Source: Acidobacteriota bacterium
Lineage (GTDB): Bacteria > Acidobacteriota > Thermoanaerobaculia > Thermoanaerobaculales > Thermoanaerobaculaceae
Reading direction: 5' to 3'
NCBI GenBank assembly: GCA_027458945.1
Contig: DAIDOU010000190.1
Location: 1-7,505 of the forward strand
Length of the DNA stretch: 7,505 bases
Both the position numbers and the translations under genes were made by a program. Position 1 is the first letter of the stretch; every line of letters begins with the position of its first letter. The notes below the pieces were generated by a model that worked only from the letters and a program-made list of their open reading frames with translations, ran no database searches and had not been told where the DNA came from. Below are positions 6,078 through 7,505 of the stretch, piece after piece.

Positions 6078-7453
6078 GCGGCGTGCCGGCCGACGCGCTG
6101 GTTTTCTACGGGGCCAGCGGTGACCTCGCCTTCAAGAAGATCTTCCCGGCGCTGCAGAGCATGATCCGCCGCGGTGTTCTGCGCGTGCCGGTGATCGGCG
6201 TCGCCAAGTCGGGGTGGGGGCTTGCCGAGCTGAAGGCGCGAGCGCGGGCGAGCGTCGAGGCGCACGGCGACGGCGTGGACGCGGACGCGTTTCCGCGGCT
6301 TCTGGCCCTGCTTCGCTACGTGGACGGCGATTACGCCGACGCGGCGACGTTCGCGGCGCTCAAGCGCGAGCTCGCCGGCGCGCGGCTGCCCGTGCACTAC
6401 ATGGCAATCCCGCAGGGGCTGTTCGGGCTGGTCGGCGGCCAGCTCGTCCGCGCGGGCCTGGCGGGCGGGGCGCGGCTAGTTGTGGAGAAGCCGTTCGGCA
6501 ACGACCTAACCTCGGCGCGCGCGCTCAACGCGACGCTGCACGAGCACTTCGCCGAGGCCAACGTCTTCCGCATCGACCACTACCTCGGCAAGGAGACGGT
6601 CGAGAACCTCGTCTTCTTCCGCTTCGCGAACACCTTCCTCGAGCCGATCTGGAACCGCCACTACGTGGAGAGCGTCCAGATCACGATGGCCGAGGCGTTC
6701 GGGGTGGAAGGCCGGGGAGCGTTCTACGACCGCGCCGGGGCGGTCCGCGACGTGGTCCAGAACCACCTCCTCCAGGTCGTCTCCAACATCGCCATGGAGC
6801 CGCCGCCGCGCAGCCGCGACACGGAGACGATCCGCGAGGAGAAGGTCAAGGTGCTCAAGGGAATCCCGCCGCTGTCGCCGCGCCACGTGGTGCGCGGGCA
6901 GTTCCGCGGCTACCGCGACGAGCCGGGGGTGGCGCCGCGGTCCGACGTCGAGACGTTCGTGGCGCTGCAGCTCCAGGTCAACAACTGGCGCTGGCAGGGG
7001 GTGCCGTTCCTCATCCGTGCCGGCAAGTGCCTGCCGGTCACCCGCACCGAGGTCGTGGTGCGGCTGCGCCGGCCGCCGGCGATCGTCGAGGTGCCGGAGC
7101 TCAGAGCCAACCACGTCCGCTTCCGGTTGAGCCCGAACTTCGTCATCGCGCTCGGCGCCGCGATCAAGGAGCCGGAGGGCAGCACCGGACGGCGCCCCGG
7201 GGCCCAGTGCGTCGAGCTCGAGGTGACCCGCGGGCTCGCCGGCGGGCTCGGTCCGTACGAGGAGCTGCTCGGCGACGCGATGGCCGGCGACTCGTTCCGC
7301 TTCGCGCGCGAGGACTGGGTGGAGGAGGCGTGGCGGATCGTCGACCCGGTGATCAAGGCGGGTACGCCGGTGCTGGAGTACGAGCCGGGGAGCTGGGGCC
7401 CGAAGGAAGCCGACGCGCTCGTGCCCGGCGGCTGGCACGTGGCGGCCGAGTGA
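6074..7453 (+). CDS. zwf: Glucose-6-phosphate dehydrogenase
   Basis: The product has 459 residues, somewhat shorter than the usual 480-510. It catalyses the first step of the oxidative pentose phosphate pathway, glucose-6-phosphate to 6-phosphogluconolactone, with reduction of NAD(P). The nucleotide-binding motif is FYGASGDLAFKK (11-22). VVEKPFG (136-142) and the active-site signature RIDHYLGKE (166-174, with Asp168 and His169) follow, and RDVVQNHLLQ (225-234) carries the probable catalytic base His231. The position after the second strand (GVAKSGWG, 42-49) has Lys45 where well-studied NADP enzymes carry Arg, so cofactor preference is open. The start is GTG at 6074, overlapping the gnd stop, with AGGAG about 8 bases upstream. 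No 6-phosphogluconolactonase gene is adjacent on the upstream side. Confidence 0.95.
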   Translation: MSGVPADALVFYGASGDLAFKKIFPALQSMIRRGVLRVPVIGVAKSGWGLAELKARARASVEAHGDGVDADAFPRLLALLRYVDGDYADAATFAALKRELAGARLPVHYMAIPQGLFGLVGGQLVRAGLAGGARLVVEKPFGNDLTSARALNATLHEHFAEANVFRIDHYLGKETVENLVFFRFANTFLEPIWNRHYVESVQITMAEAFGVEGRGAFYDRAGAVRDVVQNHLLQVVSNIAMEPPPRSRDTETIREEKVKVLKGIPPLSPRHVVRGQFRGYRDEPGVAPRSDVETFVALQLQVNNWRWQGVPFLIRAGKCLPVTRTEVVVRLRRPPAIVEVPELRANHVRFRLSPNFVIALGAAIKEPEGSTGRRPGAQCVELEVTRGLAGGLGPYEELLGDAMAGDSFRFAREDWVEEAWRIVDPVIKAGTPVLEYEPGSWGPKEADALVPGGWHVAAE

Positions 7454-7505
7454 GCGGGATGGGCGAGATCTGGCTCATCCGCCACGGCGAGACGGCGTGG
7501 AGCCT
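7450..7505 (+). CDS. Histidine phosphatase (phosphoglycerate-mutase-like) family protein, 3' truncated
   Basis: Only 18 codons and two bases of the next are visible: GTG AGC GGG ATG, then GEIWLIRHGETAWS. The RHGE motif, with its nucleophilic His and phosphate-binding Arg, is diagnostic of the histidine phosphatase superfamily. The Trp-Ser (then CT-, always Leu) after the motif differs from the Trp-Asn usual in phosphoglycerate mutases. It recalls sedoheptulose-bisphosphatase-like (SHB17) members, which read RHGQTEWS; that link is an inference from very few residues. The start may be GTG 7450, overlapping the zwf stop as GTGA like the other junctions in this operon, or ATG 7459. It probably acts on a sugar phosphate in this operon. 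Confidence 0.8.
   Translation, partial: MSGMGEIWLIRHGETAWS

Overview
The window is high-GC DNA (very GC-rich by eye) with tightly packed genes and strong G/C preference at third codon positions. It looks like a chromosome segment of a soil or sediment bacterium. Two things point toward Acidobacteriota or a myxobacterium-like lineage: the truncated first gene ends like the response regulators common there, and a DUF3300/DUF2950 pair is present. This placement is an inference and no marker gene confirms it.

Layout. (1) 1-111 (+): last 36 codons of a probable response regulator. (2) 112-313: convergent intergenic stretch of purine-rich, hairpin-forming repeat elements. (3) 314-2526 (-): a two-gene operon, with a DUF3300 protein followed by a DUF2950 protein. 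Both carry export signals, they overlap by 4 bp (ATGA), and neither has an assigned function. (4) 2527-2640: short divergent control region with an inverted repeat whose right arm overlaps the phosphoketolase ribosome binding site. (5) 2641-7505 (+): a compact central-carbon operon, xfp (phosphoketolase) - gnd (6-phosphogluconate dehydrogenase, short type) - zwf (glucose-6-phosphate dehydrogenase) - start of a histidine-phosphatase-family gene. Each junction in this operon is a 4-bp GTGA overlap.

How the genes work together. Zwf and Gnd oxidise glucose-6-phosphate to ribulose-5-phosphate, with reduced cofactor and CO2 as products. After epimerisation, phosphoketolase splits xylulose-5-phosphate into acetyl-phosphate and glyceraldehyde-3-phosphate. 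The operon therefore encodes most of an oxidative pentose-phosphate/phosphoketolase shunt from hexose phosphate to acetyl-phosphate. The lactonase, epimerase and acetate kinase or phosphotransacetylase are not in the window and may lie downstream or elsewhere.

No mobile element, CRISPR array, tRNA or rRNA was seen. I did not find a clearly new system. The least understood content is the exported DUF3300/DUF2950 pair and the repeat-rich intergenic spacer.
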